From contig NZ_JAFEVR010000008.1 of NCBI RefSeq assembly GCF_017352375.1, forward strand, positions 186,001 to 250,000: DNA of 64,000 nucleotides, given 5' to 3'. This DNA is from Mycolicibacterium sp. S2-37. Its GTDB lineage: Bacteria; Actinomycetota; Actinomycetes; Mycobacteriales; Mycobacteriaceae. Under the pieces are notes generated by a model, which saw nothing but the letters and a program-made list of their open reading frames with translations, was not told the origin of the DNA and ran no database searches. Positions 44,456-54,600 of the stretch are shown one piece after another (positions within the stretch are counted from its first letter, which is position 1; each line of letters begins with the position of its first letter). A program made the translations under genes and the position numbers.

Positions 44456-44869
44456 ATGGCTGAATCGAAAAACCCCGGCCCGGCAGATGTGCGCGCCGCC
44501 GCGCAAGCCGCCCTGCAGGCGGCCCAGGATGTCGCCGCCGGTGCGATGCGCATGCCCGGGGCGTCCGCTCAGATGGTCGCGCAGCTGCCCGACCTGATCG
44601 AGAACCTCGCGACGGCCACCGAACGGCTCAACAAGACGCTGGACCGGTTCGAGCGCTACATGACCCTCGCGGATCCGACGCTGCAGGCGATGGACCGGTT
44701 GTTACCGCAGCTGCAGGCTCTCGTCGCGCAGGGCGACGCGGTGTACCGCGCCGTGGGCAACCTGCCCGGGGTCGGGACCGTCGGGCGCATCACGGGGCTG
44801 GGACCCAAGCCCGAACCGCCGAAGCCGACGGACAAGCCGTCCAAGCCGAGGTTCAAGAGGGAGCGCTGA
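44456..44869 (+). CDS. Conserved mycobacterial-type hypothetical protein, helical
   Basis: A 137-residue protein starting at ATG 44456. It is mostly amphipathic helix: an Ala-rich region (RAAAQAALQAAQDVAAGAM), heptad-like LIENLATATERLNKTLDRFERYM, then MDRLLPQLQALVAQGDAVYRAV, and a basic Pro/Lys tail (PKPEPPKPTDKPSKPRFKRER). The pattern suggests a coiled-coil, perhaps membrane- or granule-associated protein. I cannot name a family. Its stop lies 6 nt from the stop of the convergent membrane-protein gene. Confidence 0.65.
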   Translation: MAESKNPGPADVRAAAQAALQAAQDVAAGAMRMPGASAQMVAQLPDLIENLATATERLNKTLDRFERYMTLADPTLQAMDRLLPQLQALVAQGDAVYRAVGNLPGVGTVGRITGLGPKPEPPKPTDKPSKPRFKRER

Positions 44870-44875
44870 GCGACG

Positions 44876-46594
44876 TCAGACCGTCGACGCCGCGTCAGCC
44901 TCGTCGGGGGCCCGCACGTTGGCGCACAGCAGTGCGCTGAGCGGAACGCCGAAGAACAGCAGCGCCAGCGTCGGATCATCGGCCGAGACATCGGGATAGA
45001 CGTTGACGATGGCGGCCGCCGCGGCGACCAGCAACAGTTGCGCCGACACCGTGAGGACCAGGCCACTGTGCGTGCGCGGGTCGTCCCCGCTGGCGGGCAT
45101 CGTCCACAACAGCGCATACAGCGCCGCGGTCACGGCGATGATCGGTGTCAGCGGCGTGGCGAGCACCGACGGCAACCACGAGGTGCCGCTGATGACGAGC
45201 AGCGGGATGAGCGCCAGCCGGGTGGCCATCTCCGCGGGAATCGCCTTCTGTTTGCCGACGATCCCGAGAACCGTTGCGATGCAGGCGATGACCGTCAGGC
45301 AGATCGCGACCTGAGAGGCCTTCGCCCAGAACTTGAAGTAAACGTCGAAACCCAGCTGCAGCGCCGTGATGCCGATGTACACCGGCACCAGATACAGCAG
45401 CGCGACGACGGCGACCGACCGTCCGACCGAACCTCGGAACCGCGGCAGCACCGCGACGGGTATCACGGCCAGCAACGCCACCCACATGATCAGCAATTCG
45501 AGTCCGGCGGGCGGAGTGATCGTCGACTGGGCCAGTCCGGTGATCGCCTGGGAGACGAGGTTGGCGATCACCACGATGGCGACCAAAATCTGAATGGCCA
45601 AGGCGCTGACGCCGACCGCCAGGGTGGTGGCGACGTCACCGCGCTGCAGGAGCGGTGAGCGGAAGGAACGCTGCGTCACGACGGCGATGACGGCCGCGGT
45701 GATGATCGCGTGCGGCCAGGATCCGATCTCGCCGAGCGACCAGTACCCCTCGAGATAGCCGGACGAGACGCCCCAGACCCCGGACACCTCGAGCGCGATG
45801 ACGGCGACGGCCAGCGCGCAGATGATCGCCGCGACGGTCCAGCCCCTGCGATGCCGGGCCACGTTGTGCGCCATGGCCGCCCGCGAATGCGCGGCGAGCG
45901 CCACACCGCCGGTGGCCATGGCGGCGATGAACGCGAGAGCGATGCCGGGGACGTAGGTCGTCGTGCCCAGGTTGGCCATGAGATGGGCCACCAGGTCGTA
46001 GGGGTCGGCCGGCTCGCTGGTGTGCAGGGCACGGCCGAACTGGATGTTCGCCACGATGGCGGGAACCCACGGCGCCGCGATGAGACAGACGAGGACCACC
46101 CCGGGCCAGGGATTGGGCGGTCGGCGGCGGATGTGCAGGAAGGCGACGACCAGCGCTGCGGCGACGAGCCATGACGCGGCGGCCGGGATCGTCTCCCAGC
46201 TGCGTTCGATCGCGAGGACGAGGACCGGGACGAGTGGTGTCGCGATGCCGGCGCACCAGGCCAACAGAGCATGATGCTGCGGGGCGTCCCTGCTGGTGGT
46301 GGTGTACAGGTAGCCGACTGCGGCGATTCCGGAGCCGACGGCAATACCGCACAGCAGCGGCCAGATCGCCGTGTACCGGAATTCCAGTTCGCCGCCGAAC
46401 AGCGAGTGTTCTTCGGCGTCGAAGACGCCAGGGACGAAGCCGAACGCCAGCATGACCGCGGCGCCGACCCATGTCATGACCGCGAGCACACGCAGCGGCA
46501 ACGGCATCGCATTGGGGCGGAGGTTGGTCGGCCGACGCCGCGCGTCGTCCCAGAGGCGCCGCACCAGTGACGGCTGTTCGGTAGTGAATGCCAC
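44876..46594 (-). CDS. Polytopic membrane protein of unknown function
   Basis: A 572-residue protein with about 14 hydrophobic helices spread along its whole length (for example VLAVMTWVGAAVMLAFGFVP, IPLLVISGTSWLPSVLATPL) and short charged loops. There is no ATP-binding or catalytic motif that I recognise. It starts at GTG 46594. A basic N-terminus (RRLWDDARRRPTNLRP) is probably cytoplasmic. It could be a transporter or an envelope-assembly protein; the gene stands alone. Confidence 0.7.
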   Translation of the reverse strand: MAFTTEQPSLVRRLWDDARRRPTNLRPNAMPLPLRVLAVMTWVGAAVMLAFGFVPGVFDAEEHSLFGGELEFRYTAIWPLLCGIAVGSGIAAVGYLYTTTSRDAPQHHALLAWCAGIATPLVPVLVLAIERSWETIPAAASWLVAAALVVAFLHIRRRPPNPWPGVVLVCLIAAPWVPAIVANIQFGRALHTSEPADPYDLVAHLMANLGTTTYVPGIALAFIAAMATGGVALAAHSRAAMAHNVARHRRGWTVAAIICALAVAVIALEVSGVWGVSSGYLEGYWSLGEIGSWPHAIITAAVIAVVTQRSFRSPLLQRGDVATTLAVGVSALAIQILVAIVVIANLVSQAITGLAQSTITPPAGLELLIMWVALLAVIPVAVLPRFRGSVGRSVAVVALLYLVPVYIGITALQLGFDVYFKFWAKASQVAICLTVIACIATVLGIVGKQKAIPAEMATRLALIPLLVISGTSWLPSVLATPLTPIIAVTAALYALLWTMPASGDDPRTHSGLVLTVSAQLLLVAAAAAIVNVYPDVSADDPTLALLFFGVPLSALLCANVRAPDEADAASTV

Positions 46595-46620
46595 CGCGGC
46601 ATTATTGCCGAGGCGGTGAA

Positions 46621-47070
46621 TTACTCCTCGGAGTAGTCCACGCTCAGCCAGCGTGTCGGCCGCATCCGGATCAGGACCGACGTCGGGGTGTGGTTCTGAT
46701 CGGCGAACTGGCCGCCGGCCTCCTCACCCAAATAGCGGATCGCGATCGTGCGGACGTCGGCGTCGACGGCCGGGGCGATGCCGGTGACGTCACCCTCGGC
46801 GGTGACGTACTTGTAGGGCGGCTGCTCGTCCTGGGCGGTGATCGAGAAACGCCCGGCGTCACGGATCAGGCGGTGCTTGACCGAGCTCTCGTCGGTGACG
46901 ACGACGACGTCGCCGCCGGGCTCGTAGCCGTACCAGATCGGGACGGCCAGCGGCGCCCGGTCCGGCCGTTCGACGGCGATGACCCCGACATGGAGGTCAG
47001 CCAGAAACTTCTCGCGTTCTTCGGTGCTCATCTTCGCCATGGCATGGGCAACCATTGAGAGCTGGGTCAC
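46621..47070 (-). CDS. Pyridoxamine-5'-phosphate-oxidase-fold (PPOX/FDOR) protein
   Basis: A 149-residue split-barrel flavin- or F420-binding protein. VGVIAVERPDRAPLAVPIWYGYEPGGDVVV and VKHRLIRDAGRFSITAQDE follow the PPOX-class pattern. Members are small dimeric oxidoreductases using FMN or F420. It starts at GTG 47070. It marks the left side of the probable toxin islet: the imperfect hairpin 47095-47147 lies just upstream. Confidence 0.82.
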   Translation of the reverse strand: MTQLSMVAHAMAKMSTEEREKFLADLHVGVIAVERPDRAPLAVPIWYGYEPGGDVVVVTDESSVKHRLIRDAGRFSITAQDEQPPYKYVTAEGDVTGIAPAVDADVRTIAIRYLGEEAGGQFADQNHTPTSVLIRMRPTRWLSVDYSEE

Positions 47071-47094
47071 ATTCCCGTGGGGCGGGAGCTGTTG

Positions 47095-47147
47095 ACTCTG
47101 CGTTCAGGGCGCACAAGCGCGAGTGGCGAACGCCCTGCGCGCAGAGT
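47095..47147. repeat. Long imperfect hairpin at the edge of the toxin islet
   Basis: Left arm 47095-47111 begins ACTCTGCG and ends CAGGGCG; the right arm 47131-47147 is its complement at 15 of 17 positions, leaving a 19-nt loop. It lies between the 3' end of the putative immunity gene and the start of the PPOX gene, both minus strand. It could be a terminator for the toxin unit or a dispersed palindromic repeat that marks a recombination site. Confidence 0.6.
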
Positions 47148-47244
47148 GAATGGGCGCCGAGCCGCTATGTCTGCAATGATGCCGCGGGTCGCGCTTAGCG
47201 CGGGACCCCGCGGTCGGTGCCCGGCTGCATAAACAAGCGCGAGT
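47113..47244. repeat. 12-bp direct repeat spanning the immunity-gene 3' end
   Basis: ACAAGCGCGAGT occurs at 47113-47124, in the hairpin loop, and again at 47233-47244, inside the last codons of the putative immunity gene. The copies are exactly 120 bp apart. They could be traces of a duplication or of repeat-mediated recombination at the islet boundary. Chance cannot be excluded. Confidence 0.4.
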
Positions 47245-47458
47245 CTTGCTCCCGGCGACGGCATGACTCGGCGAACTCCGATGCTGCGGCCGGATCCTCA
47301 AGGAAATCTTGGAATTCATGTTCGCTCAGCTTGTAGTACTCCATGTAATCAATCATTCGGTTGCTCATGGGTATAGCGATGTAATGCGAATGGGAATCGG
47401 CCTCGATGCCGAGCGAGTATCGACTTTCCCTCGACACAAATGACTTCTCAAACTTCAT
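47195..47458 (-). CDS. Putative immunity protein for the adjacent toxin
   Basis: An 87-residue acidic protein starting at ATG 47458, 4 nt after the stop of the toxin gene. I do not recognise a family. It has SRYSLGIEADSHSHYIAIPMSN and a helical YMEYYKLSEHEFQDFLEDP segment, and its DNA is clearly less GC-rich than the surroundings. A small cytoplasmic gene directly downstream of a polymorphic toxin is the standard place for immunity. The last 15 or so residues include the repeated ACAAGCGCGAGT and may have been replaced. Function is inference from position. Confidence 0.6.
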   Translation of the reverse strand: MKFEKSFVSRESRYSLGIEADSHSHYIAIPMSNRMIDYMEYYKLSEHEFQDFLEDPAAASEFAESCRRREQDSRLFMQPGTDRGVPR

Positions 47459-47462
47459 CTAG

Positions 47463-49586
47463 CTACCCTCCGTCCAGGTCTGTAATAGTGAGGTCACCGT
47501 GGGGGACCTTGCCGCCGTCTATGACCGCTTCCGGCATCCCGGTGGGCAGAAATCCGCCGGGTATCCATTGATCATTGGTTCCAGCCTCATTGCCTGAGGG
47601 TATCCGCAGGCCAAAATTGCCTGGATCAGGCACATCGACTCTCACTACGCCACCAGAGTCGAAGTAACCTTCCGGCAGGCCAAGCGCCTGTTCCAAGGCG
47701 CGGCGGTCGCCGCCCGTTGCCCCCATTAGGTCTTCCAACTCCCGGGAAGGAAAGACATACGTGGTGCCGTCCATGTGTCCGATCCCGTAGTCCTCGAGAG
47801 CCTCAACCGTCATGAATCGACTAGCACCTCCACCGAACTTCTCCAAGTGATGCTCGATGAACTCCTTCGGCAAGTAATCCGACGGATCGGGGCGGCTACC
47901 CTTATCCATCCCCATGATCGCGTCACGCGTCTCGTCGGGGAGGATGCTTTCGTCCCATCCATTGGAATTCGAAGCGAGGTCATCAGGACCGGCGGGGTCC
48001 AGGTTGCCGGGATCGCCGCTAGTGTTCCCCGGTCGGCCCGCTTCTACGGTTTCGGTGTCCGGCAGGTGCGGCACCGATGGGGACGACAACGTTCCCGTCG
48101 ACTGCGGCGCCTCTGCCGCAGAGACGTCTTCCGGTCCACGCGTCGATTGATCACTCATGTCGAGGACAGGTGAGGTGCCGGCGGTCGGGTTGGTCTGTTG
48201 GCTAACGCCTGCGTCCGGGGCGCCGCCCTCATACTCACGCGGACCCAACTCGGCAGGGCGCGGGTCGGACACATTCTCAGTCCCATGTCCGGAGGCGTCT
48301 GAGCCACGGGGCGGCTCCGCCACCCGAGGTACGTCAGGCTCAGCAAGCGACGGCGGCAACGCGGGCCCACGGGCATCCGATGCGGCACCGGACGGAACGT
48401 CGTCGGCAAGAGTCGTCAGGTCGTCGAGCTGACTAGTGATCTCAGAAACACGGCCCGCGATGGGTGCCGTTGTCTCGGCAGTGCCGGCCGCTGCGCGCAC
48501 CGCCGGACCAGCTTCACCCGCGTCCGCCGCTGCGCTTGCACCCCGGAGTCCGGTCTTCGCCGCACCGACACCCGTTGCGGCCGAACCTGCTTCGAAGAGC
48601 ACGCCGCCTAGGCCCAAGCCCGGCCGGTCGGCCCGCCAATCCTCGGCGTGCGTGATGCCACCGACCATGTCCTTGCCGTGATCGAGGGCCCCGGCGGGGT
48701 CCATGGCCACGCCGGTCGGGGTCGCGTACTTTAGCGTGTCCAGAACCCCGCTCCACGCGGCCCCAGCGCCGTCAGGGGAAGATGCGAAGCGAGTCGGATC
48801 CAACTGTTGAATACCGACAACCGTTTCAAGGCCCGCCTTGATGATTCCTTCACTGATGTTCGAGCGGATCTCGAGTTGTGTTGCCAGCGCGCCACCGACG
48901 TCTTCCCCGAGATAGTGGGTAAATTCTCGCCGCGCGCTCTGCTGCATCGACACCACCGCGTCATCGAGCGCCGTGATCAGCTTCTGCATAAGGGAGATCC
49001 GGCCGTCGGCCTGACGGCCAAAGTTGTTCAGCACCTCCTTCACGTCATCAGCGATCTCCTTGATCTCGTCAAGGGCCTCACCACTGAAGACTGCCTTGAT
49101 TCCGTCGAAGATGCCCGATGGTGAGATTCGGTCACACAGGTCGCGGATCGCGTCCTGGGTCGACTTGACGTCGTCGGCGAACTCGCGCGTCTGCGTCGCG
49201 AGATTTCCGGCCTCAGTCGCGATACCCGACACGGACTGCGCCAGTTCTGTGATAGCAGACGTCATTGCGCCGCCCTCGGGGATCTGTTGACCTCCAACGA
49301 CTCCCGAAGGACCGGTCAGCTCACCCGCGATACCGTCGATCGCAGACGCAAACGTCTGCCAGGCCTCAGCCGAGGCTCGCAGTCGAATGGGATCGCCGTC
49401 CGGCCAAGTATTGGGGATGAAGCTCTGTAGTACCGACCACAGCACTGGCGGCGGTACGCCGCCACCCGACGACCCAGGCGCCGCGGGCGAGTCGAACTCG
49501 CCAGGCTTCCCGGGCGCCGTCACCGGTGCGGGACCGCCACCGATCGTGGACGCCGCGTCCGCCTCCGAGTAGTTCGTCGCCGACAT
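47463..49586 (-). CDS. CpnT-like polymorphic toxin (WXG100-like N-domain, C-terminal toxin domain)
   Basis: A 707-residue protein. The N-terminal third has LWSVLQSFIPNTWPDGDPIRLRASAEAW in consecutive parts (Trp61 to Trp76 region), the WXG100-like pattern of CpnT and other ESX-exported toxins, followed by long helices (about 95-250). The middle (about 330-560) is a disordered Pro/Ser/Gly/Glu-rich linker. The last 140 residues are a compact domain with GASRFMTVEALEDYG, DGTTYVFPSRE, RIPSGNEAGTNDQWIPGG and EAVIDGG, which looks like a toxin domain, possibly NAD-using, though I cannot name it. ATG 49586 was chosen; GTG 49604 is possible. Composition is less GC-rich than its neighbours, suggesting transfer. 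Confidence 0.72.
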   Translation of the reverse strand: MSATNYSEADAASTIGGGPAPVTAPGKPGEFDSPAAPGSSGGGVPPPVLWSVLQSFIPNTWPDGDPIRLRASAEAWQTFASAIDGIAGELTGPSGVVGGQQIPEGGAMTSAITELAQSVSGIATEAGNLATQTREFADDVKSTQDAIRDLCDRISPSGIFDGIKAVFSGEALDEIKEIADDVKEVLNNFGRQADGRISLMQKLITALDDAVVSMQQSARREFTHYLGEDVGGALATQLEIRSNISEGIIKAGLETVVGIQQLDPTRFASSPDGAGAAWSGVLDTLKYATPTGVAMDPAGALDHGKDMVGGITHAEDWRADRPGLGLGGVLFEAGSAATGVGAAKTGLRGASAAADAGEAGPAVRAAAGTAETTAPIAGRVSEITSQLDDLTTLADDVPSGAASDARGPALPPSLAEPDVPRVAEPPRGSDASGHGTENVSDPRPAELGPREYEGGAPDAGVSQQTNPTAGTSPVLDMSDQSTRGPEDVSAAEAPQSTGTLSSPSVPHLPDTETVEAGRPGNTSGDPGNLDPAGPDDLASNSNGWDESILPDETRDAIMGMDKGSRPDPSDYLPKEFIEHHLEKFGGGASRFMTVEALEDYGIGHMDGTTYVFPSRELEDLMGATGGDRRALEQALGLPEGYFDSGGVVRVDVPDPGNFGLRIPSGNEAGTNDQWIPGGFLPTGMPEAVIDGGKVPHGDLTITDLDGG

Positions 49587-49589
49587 CCC

Positions 49590-50050
49590 GATGCCGAACC
49601 CGACGCTTCGCGACGCGTCAACCAGAGAGGGGCCGACGATCCGCTGGCGCACCAGGATCTGGTGTCGATCGAGGAGTTGCGCGGTCGCGAAGTGGCCATC
49701 GACTTCGCGCGGCCGAACCCGGTCGTGCTGGCCGGCTCACCCGTCAGCTCAACGCACGGGGCGTCACGCAGATCGTGCGGACCACCAACCAACGCGGGGG
49801 CGAACTGGAGATGGTCACGCAGGTGTTCAACCGACATCTGGTCGCGGTGGTGACCTATGCGCCCGAGTCATTCATCGGGCGGATGTTCTCCCCGCCGGAG
49901 TTCAAGCTCATCCCCATCGACGAGAGCACCTGGCCATTGATCGAGATCGCCCTCGCCTGGGTGCCGGACCGGGCACGGCATCTGGCCGAGGTGGAGCGAC
50001 TGGTCGAGCAGATCGCCGACGAGCTGGGGCCTCCGCTCAGCAGCGGTTGA
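49590..50050 (+). pseudogene. LysR-type regulator remnant, 5'-truncated and frameshifted
   Basis: Reading + strand in one frame gives NQRGADDPLAHQDLVSIEEL and REVAIDFARPNPVVLAG; about position 49735 the match continues one frame over with LTRQLNARGVTQIVRTTNQ, VTYAPESFIGRMF and WPLIEIALAWVPDRARH, ending at TGA 50048-50050. Together these are the second half of a LysR substrate-binding domain. The DNA-binding half is absent and the toxin gene begins antisense exactly where similarity ends. One base appears lost near 49735. Its 3' end overlaps the acyltransferase gene end by 14 nt. Confidence 0.65.
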
Positions 50051-51422
50051 GCAACTCTTCCAGCTCCGCTTCGAACCGGTCGGCAAGGTCGGCGAGATCG
50101 TCCACGAGTTGCGGGCACGAGATGATGCCGACGTTGAGCCGGTCGCCCTGGGACATGACGGTGATGTTCAACCCCGATCCGTGGAAGATCGGGCCGAGCG
50201 GATAGAGCCCCTTCACCTCGGCACCGCCGGTGTACAGCCGGGTCGTCGGGCCGGCGACGTTGGAGATGACTACGTTGTGGATCGCGGTCTGAGGCATCGG
50301 GGTACGCGACATCAGGTTCAGCAGCCCGGAGAACATGCCCCGCGAGATGCTCTGCGCCAGATCGACCAGCAGGGTCGGGCCCAGCGAGCCGCTGTGTTCT
50401 TTGGCATTGCTGTTCGACGCGGCGAGCGCCTTGAGCCGCTCCAGCGGGTCGCCGATGTCGGTGTGCAGGTTGCAGAACATGCCGGAGAGCTGGTTGCGGC
50501 CGGGTCGATCGGTCTGGCCGTGTACCGAGGACGGGACGACGGCGATCAGCGGTTTGTCGGGCAGCTCATCGCGATCGGAGAGGAAATCGCGCAGCGCGCC
50601 GGCGCACAGCGCCATGACCACGTCGTTGACCTTGACATCGAACCGGTTCTTGACCTTCTTGACGTCGTTGAGGTCCAGCTGGGCCAGGGCGATGGTGCGT
50701 TCAGAGGTGAGCTCTCCGTTGAACCGGGTGGTCGGCGCGGAGAACGGAGCGGCCATGGCGGTGCCGCTGGCCGCACGCTTGACCGTCTCGACCACCATCG
50801 CGGTCGTCACCGGAATCAACCGGGTCAGCTGCCATGGGCGGGTGGCGAACCGGAGGAGCCCGTCGGCGGCGATCGCCAGGGGTGAGCCCTCGCCGGGACC
50901 CTCGACCGGATCCGGGAGCGGCGCGTCGGGCTTGGTGTCGCAGAGCTGATTGAGGACGTTGGCTGCGGAGACGCCGTCGACGGCGGCATGGTGCACCTTC
51001 AGCATGAGGGCGAGCCGGCCGCCGTCCTCAGCGGCGTCGCCATCGAGGCCCTCGATCACCCACATGTCCCATAGCGGTTTGCTGCGGTCCAGCGGGATGG
51101 AGGCGATGTGGGCGCAGACGTCCGTCAGCTCCTGGCGTCCGCCCGGCGCGGGGAGACCGATCCGGTGTATGTGCCGGGTGACGTCGAGGTCCTTGTCCTC
51201 CACCCACACCGGATGGTCGAGGTTGAGCTGGCTGTCGGCAAGCTTGGCGCGCAACTCGGGCAGCGCGACCATCCGCGCGGCCACGCCGTCACGGAAGCGC
51301 TCGAAGGTATAGCCGCCTGGGACCGTCGAGGTGTCCAGCTCGGTGATCGAACACACGTGTAGCGGCACCGCGGCTGACTCGCTGTACAGAAGTCCTGCGT
51401 CCAGCCCGCTCAACCGCTCCAT
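50037..51422 (-). CDS. WS/DGAT-type acyltransferase (wax ester synthase/diacylglycerol O-acyltransferase)
   Basis: A 461-residue acyltransferase starting at ATG 51422 behind GGGGGA. MERLSGLDAGLLYSE, the catalytic HHAAVDG (144-150, general base His), and NVVISNVAGP plus PLGPIFHGSGLNITVMS near the C-terminus are hallmarks of mycobacterial Tgs/WS-DGAT proteins. They join acyl-CoA to diacylglycerol or a fatty alcohol, making storage triacylglycerol or wax ester at the membrane. It is divergent from carboxylic acid reductase, whose aldehyde product, once reduced to alcohol, would be a wax-ester precursor. Confidence 0.93.
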   Translation of the reverse strand: MERLSGLDAGLLYSESAAVPLHVCSITELDTSTVPGGYTFERFRDGVAARMVALPELRAKLADSQLNLDHPVWVEDKDLDVTRHIHRIGLPAPGGRQELTDVCAHIASIPLDRSKPLWDMWVIEGLDGDAAEDGGRLALMLKVHHAAVDGVSAANVLNQLCDTKPDAPLPDPVEGPGEGSPLAIAADGLLRFATRPWQLTRLIPVTTAMVVETVKRAASGTAMAAPFSAPTTRFNGELTSERTIALAQLDLNDVKKVKNRFDVKVNDVVMALCAGALRDFLSDRDELPDKPLIAVVPSSVHGQTDRPGRNQLSGMFCNLHTDIGDPLERLKALAASNSNAKEHSGSLGPTLLVDLAQSISRGMFSGLLNLMSRTPMPQTAIHNVVISNVAGPTTRLYTGGAEVKGLYPLGPIFHGSGLNITVMSQGDRLNVGIISCPQLVDDLADLADRFEAELEELLNRC

Positions 51423-51533
51423 CTGTCCCCCATACCCCTGGTGACGGGTCCGTAAAACCAGCCGGTGCCGATCATCGCCTGTGGGGCGGGCCGTATCGCA
51501 CCGAGCCCTGCCAGCAGATTCACAGGAATACAT

Positions 51534-51564
51534 AGGTTTTCGAACCTACTTGTCGTAAGTAGGG
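51534..51564. promoter_or_regulatory. Two overlapping palindromes upstream of car
   Basis: TAGGTT-TTCG-AACCTA (51534-51549) is directly interlocked with CCTACTT-GTCGT-AAGTAGG (51546-51564); both have perfect arms. They lie 54-84 nt before car and 112-142 nt before the divergent acyltransferase gene. Overlapping dyads suggest an operator for a TetR- or MarR-type dimer, or alternative RNA hairpins (the first has a UUCG loop). Confidence 0.55.
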
Positions 51565-51617
51565 CACAACGTCGTGCCCGCCAGCTCGAACCTTTCTCGA
51601 CTGTCAGGGGAATGCCC

Positions 51618-54600
51618 ATGTCCACATCCATCGACGCTCGCGAGACGCGCCGCCAACGCCGCTTCGAGCAGGTGACCTCTGGCGACGCTCAACTGATTGC
51701 CGCCAAGCCGGACCCCAGGATCACCGCCGCGCTCAACACCCCCGGGGCCCAGCTCGCCGACGTCATCCGCACCGCCCTGACCGGGTACGCCCACCGCCCC
51801 GCCCTCGCCCAGCGCGCCGTCGAGTACGTCACCGACGCCGCGGGCCGCACCGTCGCCGAGTACCAGCCCCGCTTCCACACGATCACCTATGCCGAGACAT
51901 GGACGCGCGTAACGGCGCTCGCCGACGCCCTGACCGGAAATCCGGTCGCTCCCGGCGACCGGGTCGCCACTCTCGGCTTCACCAGCGCCGACTACGCCGT
52001 CGTCGACATGGCCGTCTCGATCGCCGGTGCCGTCGCGGTCCCCTTGCAGACCAGCGCGCCCCTCACCCAGTTGCACCCGATCTTCGTCGAGACCGAACCG
52101 GTCGCCGTGCTGACCGGCGTCGAGCACCTCGGTGACGCAGTCGAGCTCGCCCTGACCGCGCACCTACCGAAGCGTGTCGTCGTCTTCGACTACCACCCGC
52201 AGGTCGACGCCCACCGTGAGGCGTTCGACGATGCGCGAAACCGTCTCGGCGACAGGGGTGTTCCGGTCGAGTCGCTCGACGACGTGATTGCCCAGGGCAC
52301 GCCCTATGCGCCCGAACCCCAGGGCCGCGAGGACGACCTGCGGCTGCTCATCTACACCTCGGGCAGCACCGGCACGCCCAAGGGCGCCATGTACACCGAC
52401 CGCCTGATGGCCAACTGCTGGCGCGGGTGGCTCGCCCCGGAGTGGGACACCGAGGGCAAGCTGCCGGCGATCACCCTCAACTTCATGCCGATCAGCCACA
52501 TCATGGGCCGCGTCATCCTGTACTCGACGCTCGGCGCCGGCGGCACCGCGTACTTCGCCGCCACCAGCGACCTGTCGACGCTGCTCGTCGATCTCGCGCT
52601 GACCCGCCCCACCAAACTCGACTTCGTGCCGCGCATCTGGGAGATGCTCTTTCAGGAGGTGCAGAGCCGCGTGGACCGGCGACTCTCCGATGGCGCCGAC
52701 CGCGCCGCCGTCGAGGCCGAGGTGATGGCCGAGGCACGCGAGAATCTCATTGGCGGACGGCAGTTCTCGGCAATGACGGGCTCCGCGCCGATCTCGCCCG
52801 AGCTACGCGCCTGGGTCGAGGACCTGATCGACCTCCACCTCATCAACGGATACGGGTCCACTGAGGACGGCATCGTCCTGGTAGACAACCAGCTGCGCCG
52901 CCCGCCGGTGCTGGACTACAAGCTGGTCGACGTCCCCGACCTCGGCTACTTCGGCACCGACCGCCCGTATCCGCGCGGCGAGCTGTACATCAAGTCCACC
53001 GACGTCATCCCTGGCTATTACAAGCGACCCGAGGTCACCGCCGAGCTGTTCGACGCCGACGGCTGGTACCACACCGGAGACGTGATGGCCGAGCTCGGAC
53101 CCGACCAACTCGAATATGTCGACCGCCGCAACAATGTGCTCAAGCTGTCGCAGGGTGAGTTCGTCACCGTCTCCAAACTGGAGGCGGCCTACGGCGCGCA
53201 CCCGTCGATCCGGCAGATCTTCGTGTACGGCAACAGTGCTCGCTCGTTCGTGCTCGCGGTGATCGTCCCGACCGACGACGTGCTGGCGTCCGTCGGTGGT
53301 GACGTCGACGCAGTCAAGCCGGTGTTGAGCGCGGCGCTGCAAAGTGTCGCGCGCGAGGTGGGGCTGCAGGGGTTCGAAGTTCCTCGGGACTTTCTCGTCG
53401 AGACCGCGCCGTTCACCCTGGAGAACGGCCTGCTGACCGGTATCCGCAAGCTGGCCCGCCCGCAGCTCAAAGAGCGCTACGGTCCCGAGCTCGAACAGCT
53501 CTACGTCGATCTGGCCGACGGCCAGGCCGATGTGCTGCGGGAGTTGCGCGCCCGGGGCGCCCACCGCCCAGTGCTGGAGACCGTGGGCCGCGCGGCCGGC
53601 GCACTGCTGGGCGCCGCGGCCGCCGACGTCGCAGCCGACGCGCAGTTCACCGATCTCGGCGGAGACTCGTTGTCGGCGTTGACGTTCGCCAATCTGCTAC
53701 ACGACATCTTCGGAGTCGACGTGCCGGTCGGTGTGATCGTCAGCCCGGCCAGCGATCTCGCGGCAATCGCCGCGTACGTCGAGGACCAGCGAGCCGGTGG
53801 GAGCACGCGGCCGACCTATGACACCGTGCACGGCCGCGACGCCGGCGAGGTGCACGCCAAGGACCTGACGTTGGACAAATTCCTCGACGCGGCCACGCTG
53901 GCGGCGGCGCCGTCGCTTCCGGGTCCGGCCGGTGAGGTGCGGACAGTGCTGCTGACCGGAGCCACCGGCTTCCTGGGGCGCTATCTGGCGCTGCAGTGGC
54001 TGGAGCGGATGCACGAGGTCGGCGGGAAGGTCATCGCCCTGGTCCGAGCCCGGGACGACGACGCAGCCCGGGCACGCCTGGACGCCACCTTCGATTCCGG
54101 AGACCCGAAGCTGCTGGAGCACTACACCACTTTGGCCGCCGAACACTTGGAGGTGTTGGCCGGCGACAAAGGCGAGGCGACTCTGGGCCTCTCGCAGGAG
54201 GTCTGGCAGCGGCTCGCCGATACCGTCGACCTGATCGTCGACCCCGCCGCACTGGTGAACCACGTGCTGCCCTACAACCAGCTGTTCGGGCCGAACGTGG
54301 TCGGGACGGCCGAGCTGATCCGGATCGCTCTGACGACCCGCATCAAGCCGTACGTGTACGTGTCGACGATCGGCGTCGGAGACGGTATCGCTCCGGGAAC
54401 CTTCGTCGAGCAGGCCGACGTGCGCCAGATGAGCGCGACCCGGCAGGTCGGCGACAACTACGCCAACGGCTATGGCAACAGCAAGTGGGCCGGCGAGGTG
54501 CTGTTGCGCGAGGCCAACGACCTGGCAGGGCTGCCGGTTTCGGTATTCCGTTGCGACATGATCATGGCCGACACCACCTATGCCGGACAACTGAACGTAC

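Noticed and set aside
47463..49586. Assigning the toxin to the TNT NAD-glycohydrolase family
   Set aside because: The WXG100-like N-domain is CpnT-like, but the C-terminal domain lacks the TNT residues I would expect, so I did not name the toxin activity.
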